Positions 51,088-60,156 of a stretch of DNA of 64,000 nucleotides are shown one piece after another. Each line of letters opens with the position of its first letter. The first letter of the stretch is position 1. The notes under the pieces were generated by a model that was not told the DNA's origin, ran no database searches, and saw nothing but the letters and a program-made list of their open reading frames with translations. The translations under genes and the position numbers were made by a program. Source of the DNA: Desulfovibrio desulfuricans (GTDB lineage: Bacteria; Desulfobacterota; Desulfovibrionia; Desulfovibrionales; Desulfovibrionaceae); contig NZ_CP036295.1 in assembly GCF_004801255.1 (NCBI RefSeq), positions 1,314,001 to 1,378,000 of the forward strand, read 5' to 3'.

Positions 51088-51502
51088 CTGAAACTGCCCG
51101 TCGTCACTGGGCCAAAACGACAATCGAGCGCATGACCGCAGCTGTGGGGCCGCGCCCACGCTGCCTGCCGTTGCGCTTTTAATCCGCGTAAGCGGCATAT
51201 GCACAAGCGACACAACAACGCGCAGGCTTGCCCCGCAGACGGTAAACCCCGCCATGCGGCAGGGCAGGGCGGGGCTGGGGCATGCGTGAGTCAGCACTTT
51301 GCACTGGCTGTCAGGCAGGCTTGGGCAAGGCACGCGGCATTGCGCCGGTCGGGCGGCGCTGGGAGGGGATTTTGTGTATGTGTGGTCTTAGATGAGCGAG
51401 GCGCGGGGAATTTGAGCTAAAATTGTACCAATATACAGAAAAATCTGTTGCGCACGCAAAGCGTGAGTGGATAGTAAAAAAATTAGATATTACAGCTGGT
51501 AA

Positions 51503-51512
51503 ACAAATTTGT
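51503..51512. repeat. palindrome ACAAATTTGT, copy 2
   Basis: Identical to 51078-51087, 425 bp away in the same gene-free region. Confidence 0.4.
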
Positions 51513-51629
51513 CAGCCAGGCAGCGGGCCATATTGCAGGTAAAGCTGGCGGCAATGGTTGCGCATGGGGCGGGACGGGCGGATGCAGCTGCAGAAAATCT
51601 CGGCAAACGAGTGTCAGCAGCCAAAACCT

Positions 51630-52394
51630 TCAGCAAATATGCCAGATTAGCATTTCAAGGCTGTAGCTGGTGCGCTCAATATATTGTCCGTCAGCGTTGC
51701 GAAAGGCTTCAACGTGCGCGGCCAGATGGGCCATATCCGGCTGTGCGCCCCGTGCAAGCAGGTTTGCCGCGCAGGCCTTGAGCAGATGCTCGCGGCTGTG
51801 CGGCACAATCCACTGTCCGTCCACAGGCAGTGCCGTGTGCGCAATGCGGCGGGCCTGCAGCCATGCGCGCATGGGTGGGGCATCGGCAAATTGGGGCGGG
51901 CTGACGGCATAGCGCACATACAGGTCGGCCATTACATCCGAGGGTTTGCGCTCGGTAAAGCCGATAAAGACCACCTGCTCAAGGGCACAGGCGTGCAGCT
52001 TTTCGCGGGCGGCATCGTCGGTAAGGGCTGGGGTCATGGAGGCGAAAACAATCTGGTACCGCTGGTCATCCGCAAAGTTTTGCCAGTCTGAAACAACGGG
52101 CCTGATGTTGTCGAGGCCCTGCGCTGCGGCGTCCTGCATGAGGATGCGCAGCATTTCGTCCGAAATATCCACCGCAGTTACCGATGCCGCCTCCTGCGCA
52201 AGGCGGATGGTGTACATGCCGCTGCCGCTGCCCACGTCGAGCACTGTTTTGCCGCAAAAATCCACGCCGTTTTCACGGGCAAGGCGCAGCATGCGGGCCT
52301 CGTAGTTGTCGTCTCCCGCTTCATAACGGGGAAATGACGCCGCCCGGCAGTTCCAGAAGTCTCTGGTGGCGTATTTGCTATTGTCGTTTGTCAT
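51630..52394 (-). CDS. class I SAM-dependent methyltransferase
   Basis: 254 residues from the ATG with an AGGAA site; the longer in-frame extension is not protein-like. The SAM-binding motif is VLDVGSGSGMYTIRLA, followed by VTAVDISDEM (acidic residue binding ribose) and a conserved VFASMTPALTDD at the post-motif strand. The substrate is unknown. It lies 67 nt after glpC on the same strand, and a perfect 11-bp hairpin (52406-52433) sits just before its ribosome site, so expression may be separated from glp. Confidence 0.88.
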   Translation of the reverse strand: MTNDNSKYATRDFWNCRAASFPRYEAGDDNYEARMLRLARENGVDFCGKTVLDVGSGSGMYTIRLAQEAASVTAVDISDEMLRILMQDAAAQGLDNIRPVVSDWQNFADDQRYQIVFASMTPALTDDAAREKLHACALEQVVFIGFTERKPSDVMADLYVRYAVSPPQFADAPPMRAWLQARRIAHTALPVDGQWIVPHSREHLLKACAANLLARGAQPDMAHLAAHVEAFRNADGQYIERTSYSLEMLIWHIC

Positions 52395-52405
52395 ATGAAA
52401 TTCCT

Positions 52406-52433
52406 GGGTGCAGGCGGCAGAGCGCCTGCACCC
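52406..52433 (-). terminator. hairpin between glpC and the methyltransferase gene
   Basis: A perfect 11-bp stem (GGGTGCAGGCG / CGCCTGCACCC) with a 6-base loop and no T-tract, ending 11 nt before the methyltransferase start. It may attenuate read-through from glpABC or limit translation initiation. Confidence 0.4.
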
Positions 52434-52461
52434 GTTGGGCTGTAAGCAGATGTCGTTGCGT

Positions 52462-53673
52462 CTAGCGCGCCTCAAGCCGCTGACGCAAAATGCTGACCGG
52501 GTGCAGGCTGAACTTGCCAGAGCCGTGCGTAATCTGCACGCGGCAGGTTCCGCACTCAGACACAGCCGCCTGAGCGCCGCTTTCGCGCACTTTGGCAAAC
52601 AGTTCTGCGCCCACGGTCTGGGCGATGTCGTACTTTTCCTTTTTAAAACCATAGCTGCCGGAGATGCCGCAGCAGCCGGCGTCGGCGTTTTCCACAGTTA
52701 CGCCGTCGAGGCGACGCAGCAGCTCAAGGCCCGGCAGGCCGTTGCCCTGCGCCCGCAGGTGGCAGGGAGCATGGTAGATGAGCTTGAGGTCGGGCAGGTT
52801 TGTATGCTTGCCGTCAACAGCCAGCGAAAGGTCGCCGCTGTCCACGGCATCCAGCAGAAATTCCTGCGCGTCGGCCAGGCTGCACGCGCCGTACTTTTCC
52901 GCCACATCGGGGAAGTACTCCGGCAGGTCAACGCGGAACATCAGCGCGCAGCTTGGGCAACCCGTCACCACCGGCAGACCGGCGTCGCGCCATTGGCCAA
53001 GGGCTTTGAGGTTGTGCTCCGCATTGGCGCGGGCATGCTGCCAAAAGCCGTTGGCCACCATGGGCAGGCCGCAACACACAAGCTCATCGGGCACAATAAC
53101 CTTGTATCCCGCACGGTTTATGGCCCACACCATATCAAGTCCGGTGCGGGGGTCGTACACGTCCACATAGCAGCCGGGGTAAAAAATCACGCTGCGTTTG
53201 TGGTCGGGCTGGTGCACATGGCGCATGAGCTGGCGGAAGGTCTGCGGCGCAAATGCTGGCAGGGGGGCGCGTTTGTCGATGCCCAGAGCGTCCAGCACCG
53301 AACGCGTGACAGGGTTGAGCATGCCAAAGTTCTTGAGCGCTGCCGGGATAAGCCGCAGCCATTTGGCCATGAGCTCGCCGTGGCCAAGCACCCAGTCGCG
53401 CAGGCCGGGAGAGTGCGTTTTGAACTGGTCTGCCCGGGCCATCATGTTGAGGCTCGACACCGGCACGCCATGGGGGCAGGAGATGTCGCAGTTTTTGCAG
53501 TTGGCGCAGTAGTGCAGCGAGGGGTCTTCGGTCAGCCCCAGCAGACGAAAGCGCTCGTAGGCAGGGCCTATCATGCGCGGGCCCAGAAACTTGGGGGTGG
53601 CCTCCGCCACGGGGCAGTGCACCACGCAGGTGGTGCAGGCTATGCATTTGTCAGGATTAATGCGCACGCTCAT
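52462..53673 (-). CDS. glpC: anaerobic glycerol-3-phosphate dehydrogenase subunit C
   Basis: 403 residues. Two ferredoxin motifs, CIACTTCVVHCP and CANCKNCDISCP, lie in the first 75 residues. Two CCG-type Cys-rich domains follow (CYVDVYDPRTG...CCGLPMVANG and YHAPCHLRAQG...GCCGISGSYGF). It is the membrane-associated electron-transfer subunit that passes electrons from GlpAB toward menaquinone. It overlaps glpB by 4 bp (ATGA). Confidence 0.96.
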   Translation of the reverse strand: MSVRINPDKCIACTTCVVHCPVAEATPKFLGPRMIGPAYERFRLLGLTEDPSLHYCANCKNCDISCPHGVPVSSLNMMARADQFKTHSPGLRDWVLGHGELMAKWLRLIPAALKNFGMLNPVTRSVLDALGIDKRAPLPAFAPQTFRQLMRHVHQPDHKRSVIFYPGCYVDVYDPRTGLDMVWAINRAGYKVIVPDELVCCGLPMVANGFWQHARANAEHNLKALGQWRDAGLPVVTGCPSCALMFRVDLPEYFPDVAEKYGACSLADAQEFLLDAVDSGDLSLAVDGKHTNLPDLKLIYHAPCHLRAQGNGLPGLELLRRLDGVTVENADAGCCGISGSYGFKKEKYDIAQTVGAELFAKVRESGAQAAVSECGTCRVQITHGSGKFSLHPVSILRQRLEAR

Positions 53674-54959
53674 TGGTTTTCCCCGGCTCCGGCCGCTGCG
53701 GCGGCCATGCGGCCCGCCTGCCAGCCCGTGGCTATGGCAACGCCGTGACCGCTTTTTTCTGTTGCATAATCGTAGCCGCCAAGGCTGCGCCCGGCAAAAA
53801 AAACGTTTTGCCAGCGCACGGCTGCCGCTGCGTCCACGGGCCGCATTTCGCGGTCAACCCGGACGCCCATGTGTGAAAACAGATGGCTGCCGAATATCTC
53901 GGGCTCTGACCACTGCGCCACATCCTGCGGAACGGTAATGTCGATGCCAAATACGGAATCCCAGCATTTACCGGGCTCAAGGGTCATGCCGCCGCCAAGG
54001 ATGCCGCCGGTGGCCGCCACAAAGGCTCGGGCGGCGTGGCGGCGCAGCTGGCCGGACGCCTCGGCCACCAGCGCGGTGCAGGACTTGCCGCTGATTTCGG
54101 CCCGCAGAACTGTGGTGTTTTCCACCATTTCAAAGTTGTGCTTGTGCAGGGCGTGCAGCAGGGCGTCGCGCAGGCGCAGCCCGCCCACCCCCGGAGGAAT
54201 GGACAGCATCTCCACCACCGGGCAGCCCGCTGCGGCATTGATGGCCTGCCATGTTTCGGGGTTGGCCTTGCTGCCGCACAGGGGCGGTATAAGGATAAGG
54301 TCGTACTTGCCGGCATGCGGGGCCAGAGCGTCCAGCAGCCACTGGCGGCTTTGCGGCTTGTCCGCAAGGCGGGCGAGGTCGAGGGCTGTTATGGCGCGGT
54401 GCGTCTCGCCAAAGGGCGAAGGCAGGAGCCCCTGGCTGAATTCCCTGTCGGTCCAGCTTTTGTAGCGTTTGAGCTGGCTGACCACCAGCGCCGTGCGGCA
54501 ATCGCGCAGACCCTGCACGCTGAGCACCAGCACCCGTTTGGCGCTGGTCAGGGCCTGGGCGTCCAGGCTGGCGGGCAGCAGATAGGAAGGTTTGAGCGTG
54601 CCCATGATGGTGGGCAGCTGGGTATTGCGCGGCGCGCCGGATTGCGCAAGCGCAGGGCGCATGGGCCAGTGCTGGCGCTCCATCACGTCAGCAAAAAACT
54701 GAAAGGCCGAGCGGACGCTTTCTGTCCCCAGCAGCCGGTAGGGATGGTCTTCGGGCAGCAGGGCAAGGCTCTGCCAGGGGTCGGCGGCAAGCCTGCCGTC
54801 GGCGTAGCCAAGAAAGTCCACCGAGCCGCCGCTGATAGCCAGCGAACCCATGCCCGTTGTGAGCAGCTGCACGCTGCGGCCCTGTTCGGCTGCGGTAAGG
54901 GCGGCCATGAGGCCCGCCATGCCGGAGCCGACCACCAGTACGTCAACAATCCTGCTCAT
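53670..54959 (-). CDS. glpB: anaerobic glycerol-3-phosphate dehydrogenase subunit B
   Basis: 429 residues from the ATG inside the end of glpA. The FAD/FMN-binding motif is VLVVGSGMAGLMAALTAAEQG at the N-terminus, and GRSLGGYDYATEKSGHGVAIATG is near the C-terminus. It forms the soluble catalytic dimer with GlpA. It overlaps glpA by 17 bp and glpC by 4 bp, so the three are translationally coupled. Confidence 0.95.
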   Translation of the reverse strand: MSRIVDVLVVGSGMAGLMAALTAAEQGRSVQLLTTGMGSLAISGGSVDFLGYADGRLAADPWQSLALLPEDHPYRLLGTESVRSAFQFFADVMERQHWPMRPALAQSGAPRNTQLPTIMGTLKPSYLLPASLDAQALTSAKRVLVLSVQGLRDCRTALVVSQLKRYKSWTDREFSQGLLPSPFGETHRAITALDLARLADKPQSRQWLLDALAPHAGKYDLILIPPLCGSKANPETWQAINAAAGCPVVEMLSIPPGVGGLRLRDALLHALHKHNFEMVENTTVLRAEISGKSCTALVAEASGQLRRHAARAFVAATGGILGGGMTLEPGKCWDSVFGIDITVPQDVAQWSEPEIFGSHLFSHMGVRVDREMRPVDAAAAVRWQNVFFAGRSLGGYDYATEKSGHGVAIATGWQAGRMAAAAAGAGENQ

Positions 54960-56550
54960 GGGCGGCTCCATCAAGATTGAGTGTTCCCGCGTATACGGCG
55001 CGGCCAAGTTCCATTTCACGCGCCTGCATGCCCCACAGGGCGGGGCGCAGGCCGCCCCAGCGCTCCTGCAGGAAGCGCCGCACGTTGTCGGTGGCAGAAA
55101 ATTCGAGGGTAACGCCGTGCTCCGACAGCGCCGCCACCGTGCGCAGCGAGCAGAACGTGCCCTGGCAGGTGCCCATGCCCAGACGCGTGCGCAGGCGAAT
55201 GTCGGTAAGCGAGTGGGTGGAGGGGTCGTTGGCCACGCATTCTATTTCGGCCAGGCTGACCATCTCGCATTCGCAGAGCAGGGGGTTGCTGTCGGCTTTT
55301 TCCGCGTGTTCCAGCACCGGGGTGAGGTCGTCGCCCATGCGGTCGGCCATAAGCTTGATGCCCTGCACGGGAAAGTACTTGGCGGCGCGGGAAAGCGTGG
55401 CTTCGTCCGGGTCGGGCACGATGGCCTCCTGCGCGGTGCGGCAGGATGCGGTAACGCCAAGTTTGGCGCAAACCTTGTCTGCGGTGCGTTCGCCCATGAG
55501 GCGGTATGTGGTCAGCTTGCCGCCGAAAATGGAAACCATGCCGTCAAGGCCCTGCTCGGCGTGGTCCATAACATGGAAATTGCGGCTGGCCTTGCGCCCG
55601 GCGGCATTGCCCGGCGTGTAGAGGGGGCGTGTGCCCGCAAAAGCGCGCAGAATGCGGTATTCTTTCACTCTGGGGAACAGCGGTTCGCCAATTTTGAGCA
55701 GGCGCAGCACTTCCTCGCTGGTGGGGGTGGTGTCGTCGGGTCTGTCGGTGGGCGTGGATGTTGTGCCAAGGATGGTAATGGAACCGTGCGGCACAAAAAT
55801 ATCGCCGTCAGAGCCAGGGTGCAGGCGGTTGACCACGCGCGAGGTAAACCGGTGGTTAAAGACCACAAGCGTACCACGGTCAGGCGAAACAGCCACATCC
55901 AGCCCGGCCAGCGCCGCGATGCGGCCCGACCACGAACCGGCGGCGTTGACGATGACAGAGCAGGCAATTTCCACGCTTTCGCCCGTTTGGCGGTTGACGG
56001 CGGTAACACCGCAAACCTTGCCGTTTTTTTGGCGAATGCCTGTCACCTCGTGATAGGTGAGCATGCGCCCGCCGTAGCGCCGGGCCGACATGGCGTTGTG
56101 CAGCACCAGGCGAAAGCCGTCAACGCACGAATCGGGCACGCGAAAAACGCGGCTGATCTCTGGCGACATGTTGGGCTCAAGGCGCAGGGCCTCTTTAACG
56201 TCTATCTCGGGCGCGTCGATGCCAGCGCGGCCGCAGGCCTCAACCCAGCGATCCACATAGGCGGGGTCGTCCTCGGGCGTCAGGGCAAAAAAACCCTCGG
56301 TTTCTTCCACGCACTGCCTGCCGATACGCCGCACGATCATGTTTTCTTCAATGCACTCGCGCGCTGATTCGTTATCGTTTACAGCATAGCGGCCGCCGCT
56401 GTGCAGCAGACCGTGAAAGCGTGAGCTTGTGCCGTGGGCAAGGCCGCCCTGTTCGAGCAATATGGCAGAAACGCCGCGCATGCAGAGATCGCGCAGTGTT
56501 CCTATGCCTGTTGCGCCGCCGCCGATGACGACAACAGTAGTTTCAAGCAT
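54943..56550 (-). CDS. glpA: anaerobic glycerol-3-phosphate dehydrogenase subunit A
   Basis: 535 residues. FAD-binding motif VVIGGGATGIGTLRDLCMRG and a DAO-fold domain are followed by a C-terminal BFD-like [2Fe-2S] domain with CECEMVSLAEIE and TRLGMGTCQGTFC. It oxidises glycerol-3-phosphate to dihydroxyacetone phosphate. No glpF, glpK, glpT or glpR is adjacent here. Confidence 0.96.
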   Translation of the reverse strand: MLETTVVVIGGGATGIGTLRDLCMRGVSAILLEQGGLAHGTSSRFHGLLHSGGRYAVNDNESARECIEENMIVRRIGRQCVEETEGFFALTPEDDPAYVDRWVEACGRAGIDAPEIDVKEALRLEPNMSPEISRVFRVPDSCVDGFRLVLHNAMSARRYGGRMLTYHEVTGIRQKNGKVCGVTAVNRQTGESVEIACSVIVNAAGSWSGRIAALAGLDVAVSPDRGTLVVFNHRFTSRVVNRLHPGSDGDIFVPHGSITILGTTSTPTDRPDDTTPTSEEVLRLLKIGEPLFPRVKEYRILRAFAGTRPLYTPGNAAGRKASRNFHVMDHAEQGLDGMVSIFGGKLTTYRLMGERTADKVCAKLGVTASCRTAQEAIVPDPDEATLSRAAKYFPVQGIKLMADRMGDDLTPVLEHAEKADSNPLLCECEMVSLAEIECVANDPSTHSLTDIRLRTRLGMGTCQGTFCSLRTVAALSEHGVTLEFSATDNVRRFLQERWGGLRPALWGMQAREMELGRAVYAGTLNLDGAAHEQDC

Positions 56551-56721
56551 GGTTTCTCCAGTGGAGCAAATTGTCCTAACCGTCCTGCGGCAAGCAGACG
56601 CTGCAAGATGCCGCGCCCCTGTGCCGCCGTATGATCACGGCGCAACTGCGCGACAAAACTGAAGTGCCAGACCGATTGAGTGGTTGCAGCGGTTTTGCCC
56701 AGGAAGGTTGTTAATGCCGTA

Positions 56722-56749
56722 TGGTTATCAATTTGCTGTGTTGCGTCAA
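56722..56749 (-). promoter_or_regulatory. possible sigma-70 promoter of glpABC
   Basis: On the minus strand TTGACG, 16 bp, TAACCA, about 170 nt before the glpA start. The long leader is unusual and the -10 is weak. Confidence 0.35.
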
Positions 56750-56780
56750 GATTGAACACGGGGCAATGTTGTTCGCGCCC

Positions 56781-56809
56781 TTGCCATAGGCGTCAATGCC
56801 GCATAATAA
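56781..56809 (+). promoter_or_regulatory. sigma-70 type promoter of the HAD phosphatase gene
   Basis: TTGCCA, 17 bp, TAATAA, with the start codon 27 nt after the -10 box. A good consensus match. Confidence 0.6.
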
Positions 56810-56835
56810 ATGCAAAAAACTCAAGGATTGCAGAT

Positions 56836-57615
56836 ATGGACTGGTCACAAAAACGCTGCGTTGTGCTCGATATGGACGGCACCGTTTATCTCGGTCATAT
56901 CCCCATCGCCGGAGCGGTGCGTTTTATTCAGCAGCACTGGGGCAGACTCGATTTTTATTTTTTGAGCAACAATACTTCCAAATCTCCCCTGACCTATGTG
57001 GACAAGCTCAATGGAATGGGCATCGCCGCGCGCGAAGATCTGCTGCTTTCACCCGTGACGCCGCTGGTGGATTTTTTGCGGTCCAGGGGCATCTTGCGCG
57101 TGTTTCCGGTGGGCAATGCCGACTTTCAGCACGACCTGCAAAGGCGCATGCCCGAGGTGCAACTGGTGGAACAGGGTGCGCAGGCCGTTGTGCTGGCCTA
57201 CGATACAGAGCTTACCTACCACAAGCTTGCCCGGTCGGCCCTGCTGTTGCAGGACAGCTCCGTGCTTTTTCTTGCCACGCATCCCGACCTTGTGTGCCCC
57301 TCGCCCGAAGGCCCGCTGCCCGACGTTGGCAGTTTTATCAGCCTGTACGCAACCGCCACGGGCAGAAAGCCCCAACATATTTTTGGCAAGCCCGACCCCG
57401 CCGTGCTCGCGCCCTTGCTGGCGCGCTACCGCAAGGAAGAAATGGTCATGGTGGGCGACCGCCTGAGCACAGACATGCAACTGGCCCGCAATGCGGGCAT
57501 AGATTCCATACTGGTGCTCAGCGGCGAGGCCACGCGCGCTGATCTGGCGCGTGAGGAGCACCAGCCAACCCTGGTGCTCGAAGACCTTGGCCACGCCGAC
57601 ATGGACCGGGCATAG
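56836..57615 (+). CDS. HAD-superfamily subfamily IIA phosphatase (NagD-like)
   Basis: 259 residues from the ATG; the longer in-frame upstream stretch is not conserved-looking. HAD motif I is VLDMDGTVYLG (nucleophile Asp), motif II is SNNTSKS, motif III Lys is in GKPDPAVL, and motif IV is MVGDRLSTDMQLARNAGID. The C2-type cap between motifs II and III fits NagD/p-nitrophenylphosphatase relatives. The substrate is probably a small phosphomonoester (nucleotide or sugar phosphate). It is divergent from glpA, and a glycerol-phosphate-related role is possible but only from proximity. Confidence 0.93.
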   Translation: MDWSQKRCVVLDMDGTVYLGHIPIAGAVRFIQQHWGRLDFYFLSNNTSKSPLTYVDKLNGMGIAAREDLLLSPVTPLVDFLRSRGILRVFPVGNADFQHDLQRRMPEVQLVEQGAQAVVLAYDTELTYHKLARSALLLQDSSVLFLATHPDLVCPSPEGPLPDVGSFISLYATATGRKPQHIFGKPDPAVLAPLLARYRKEEMVMVGDRLSTDMQLARNAGIDSILVLSGEATRADLAREEHQPTLVLEDLGHADMDRA

Positions 57616-57632
57616 CCCCGCACAGACATTTG

Positions 57633-57683
57633 CCACCTAAAAAACCCGCCGGGGCTTGTGCCTTCGGCGGGTTTTTTAGGTGG
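57633..57683 (+). terminator. strong bidirectional terminator after the HAD gene
   Basis: A perfect 19-bp stem with A6 on the 5' arm and T6 on the 3' arm around CCCGCCG/CGGCGGG, with a 13-base loop. It works on either strand. Confidence 0.92.
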
Positions 57684-57712
57684 GGCTCAGCCCCGCAGGT
57701 TGCGCTATAAGG

Positions 57713-58046
57713 CTAGTAGGCCACGGCTGCGCCGTCGCCCCTCGGGTCAGTGCCGCCCTGGCGCACGCCGGTGGCCTGATCCACAAGGATGGCGCCAGCA
57801 TGGCCCATGGTGTCGGTGTAATTTTCAATCAAACGCACGGGATGCGGCAATGGCCTCTTGCGGGGTCATGCCAAAGTCGACCACGCGGGTAACAATGGCG
57901 GCCTGGGTTTGGGGTTGGCCCTCGCCGCCCATAGTGCCGTACACAAGGTAGGGCTTGCCGTTTTTGACCTTGCTGGCGGTCACATCATCCTGACGGATGC
58001 TGGAATCCACACTTTTGGGGATTGCGCTAATGGCGGGGCCATAAAA
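57713..58046 (-). pseudogene. 3' remnant of a gamma-glutamyltransferase gene
   Basis: About 330 bp. One frame (from the 5' side at about 58046 to 57825) encodes KNGKPYLVYGTMGGEGQPQ and RVVDFGMTPQEAIAASRAFD before a stop. A second frame then encodes NYTDTMGHAGAILVD and GGTDPRGDGAAVAY before a stop at 57713. Both blocks are the usual C-terminal sequence of gamma-glutamyltransferases, in the right order, with part of the sequence between them lost and the frame shifted. Everything upstream (the nucleophile Thr and most of the enzyme) is gone, cut off at the terminator of the TRAP operon. It is non-functional. Confidence 0.8.
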
Positions 58047-58077
58047 AAGCCCCTGCCTTGGGTAAAGGCAGGGGCTT
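58041..58077 (-). terminator. rho-independent terminator of dctPQM
   Basis: On the minus strand a perfect 13-bp stem (AAGCCCCTGCCTT with its complement) and 5-base loop are followed by a T-run, 20 nt after the dctM stop. Confidence 0.92.
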
Positions 58078-58097
58078 GATGCGTCAGGGGGCTGCTG

Positions 58098-59387
58098 CTA
58101 GTTGCCGCCCATAAGCCAGTTCATGGGAACAAGCGAGAGCTTGGGGAAGAACAGCAGCAGGAAGAGCATGATGGTTTCCACCAAAACAAATGGTAGCAGT
58201 TTGACAACCAGGTCGGCAAACTTGATGTGTCCGATGCCGCACACCACGTACAGCACCGTGCCCACCGGGGGCGTGATAACGCCGATGCCGAGGTTAAGCA
58301 CAAACAGCAGGCCGAAGTAGTAGGGATCAATGCCAGCCTGCTGGATGAGCGGGTAAAATACCGGCGCAAAAATCAGGATGTTGGGCGTAAGGTCCATGAC
58401 CATGCCGATCAGGAACAGGAAGATATTGATGCTGATGAGCAGCAATATGGGGCTGTCGATGAGCGGCGAGAACAGCGCGGTCATCTGGTTGGGAATTTGC
58501 GCTATGGTGATAAACCAGCCCACAGCCGTGGCCGTGGCCACAATCAGCATAACCACCGAGGTGGTGCGGGCCGCGCGTGCGCTGACCCGCAGCAGATCGC
58601 GGAACGAAAGCTCGCGGTAGTACAGCACGCACACCAGGATGGCGTAAATGGCCGCAAATGCGCCGCCCTCGGTGGGCGTAAAGATGCCAAAGCGGATGCC
58701 GCCCAGCAGCAGCACCGGCATCATGAAGGCTGGCGTGGAATCAATAATGATCTTGATTGCTTCCTGTTTGGTGAAACGGATGGTTTCGTTGTAGCCGTCC
58801 TTGCGCACCACAAAGAACCACACCACCATGAGGGCCAGACCGATAAGGATGCCCGGCACAAGGCCGATCATGAACAGCTTGGTGATGGAAAGCCCGCTGA
58901 CCGTCGCGCCAAGCAGAATAAAGTTGGTGCTCGGCGGGATAATGGGGCCAAGTATGGCGCCAGATGCTATGACCGCGCCCGCGCGGCCCGGATGGTAGCC
59001 CACTTCTTTCATCATGGGCAGCAGCAGACCGCCAAGGGCCGCGGCTTCACCCACCGAGCTGCCCATAAGACCGGCAAAGATAATGCTGGCGATAATGGCC
59101 GCATAGCCAAGGCCGCCGCGTACCCGGCCAATCATGAGCTGGGCCAGCTGCACCACGCGTTTTGAAAGGCCGCCCTCCGCCATGATTTCACCCGCAAACA
59201 CAAAGAAGGGGATGGCCATGAGCGGGTAGTTGTTTGCGCCGTCCAGCATGCTGCCGGGAATGATCATGGCGTCCCACATGCCCGAGTTCCACATAAGCAC
59301 AATGGCGCACAGCACCAGCACCAGCGCCAGCGGAACGCCTATGAGCATGAAGAAGAAGAGGGAGCCGAGAAAAATAAAGAGTTCCAT
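58098..59387 (-). CDS. dctM: TRAP transporter large permease DctM
   Basis: 429 residues with about 12 hydrophobic helices and family motifs IPFFVFAGEIMAEGG, GAILGPIIPPSTNFILLGA, and NLGIGVITPPVGTVLYVVCGI. It is the Na+-coupled permease of a TRAP uptake system in the inner membrane. It is last in dctP-dctQ-dctM, 9 nt after dctQ, and followed by a terminator. Confidence 0.96.
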   Translation of the reverse strand: MELFIFLGSLFFFMLIGVPLALVLVLCAIVLMWNSGMWDAMIIPGSMLDGANNYPLMAIPFFVFAGEIMAEGGLSKRVVQLAQLMIGRVRGGLGYAAIIASIIFAGLMGSSVGEAAALGGLLLPMMKEVGYHPGRAGAVIASGAILGPIIPPSTNFILLGATVSGLSITKLFMIGLVPGILIGLALMVVWFFVVRKDGYNETIRFTKQEAIKIIIDSTPAFMMPVLLLGGIRFGIFTPTEGGAFAAIYAILVCVLYYRELSFRDLLRVSARAARTTSVVMLIVATATAVGWFITIAQIPNQMTALFSPLIDSPILLLISINIFLFLIGMVMDLTPNILIFAPVFYPLIQQAGIDPYYFGLLFVLNLGIGVITPPVGTVLYVVCGIGHIKFADLVVKLLPFVLVETIMLFLLLFFPKLSLVPMNWLMGGN

Positions 59388-59396
59388 TCTTCTCTC

Positions 59397-59957
59397 CTAG
59401 CCCTGGTGGAAGGTGGATGCAGGTCTGCGAACAAGGCCCGCAAGGGAGCGCAGTTCCACAATAACGCCTACCAGGGCCATGACGGGCAGGGTGCCGTTGA
59501 TAAAGGCCATGTTGACGTTGGTCGCCACAGAGTAGGTATCGAGCGTTTGCAGCACGTTGACCACGCCGCCGTAAAACAGCAGGCCAAGGGCAAAAAGGCT
59601 GCATGCCGATGCCATGATGTCCAGGGTCTTGCGCTTCACTCCTCCAAACTTGACCACAAACAGGTCGACGGCAATGTGCTTCTTGCAGATGAAGGCCTCA
59701 ATAGCGCCAAAAAACGTGATGTACATGAAGAGAAACCGCGCCCATTCTTCGCTGGGCGGGTAGCTGGATGAAAAGATGTAGCGCAGCAGGGCATTGTAAA
59801 ACACAAGGCCGATCATGCCCAGAAAGATAACGGCGCAAAATATTTCAAACAGCAATTGCCCTATGGTTTCATGCTTGGGCTCCTGCTCCGGCTCAAGCAG
59901 GGCGTGGATGCCCGGCGCATGATCGGGCGGAAAGTTTTTGGAATTGTCGTCGCTCAT
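59397..59957 (-). CDS. dctQ: TRAP transporter small permease DctQ
   Basis: 186 residues from the ATG with a GAGG site. Four transmembrane helices start at about residue 37, with the family sequence SSYPPSEEWARFLFMYITFFGAI. A polar N-terminal tail of about 35 residues precedes the first helix. It is the obligate partner of DctM. Confidence 0.94.
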   Translation of the reverse strand: MSDDNSKNFPPDHAPGIHALLEPEQEPKHETIGQLLFEIFCAVIFLGMIGLVFYNALLRYIFSSSYPPSEEWARFLFMYITFFGAIEAFICKKHIAVDLFVVKFGGVKRKTLDIMASACSLFALGLLFYGGVVNVLQTLDTYSVATNVNMAFINGTLPVMALVGVIVELRSLAGLVRRPASTFHQG

Positions 59958-60108
59958 AACGAACCTCAGTAAAACGCTGCCCCAATCGCTGGCTGTGCAG
60001 AGCAATGCCGGTGTCGGCACGTCTGTTGCGCCGCCCTAGATAGCCGCGTGAAAAATTGTTGCAACCCCTGGGACATCGCAAGCGCAGGGGGGGGTGCTCG
60101 TGAACCGC

Positions 60109-60142
60109 GCAGGCCGGAAAAGCATGCGCTCTTCCGGCCTGT
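60109..60142 (-). promoter_or_regulatory. hairpin between dctP and dctQ
   Basis: Stem CAGGCCGGAA / TTCCGGCCTG with a 12-base loop in the 199-nt gap after dctP, without a T-tract. Such structures often protect the upstream binding-protein message and lower permease expression. Confidence 0.45.
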
Positions 60143-60156
60143 AAAGCAGAGAACAG

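Noticed and set aside
51199..51420. 73-codon open frame in the nif upstream region
   Set aside because: No ribosome site, irregular composition and no recognisable sequence.
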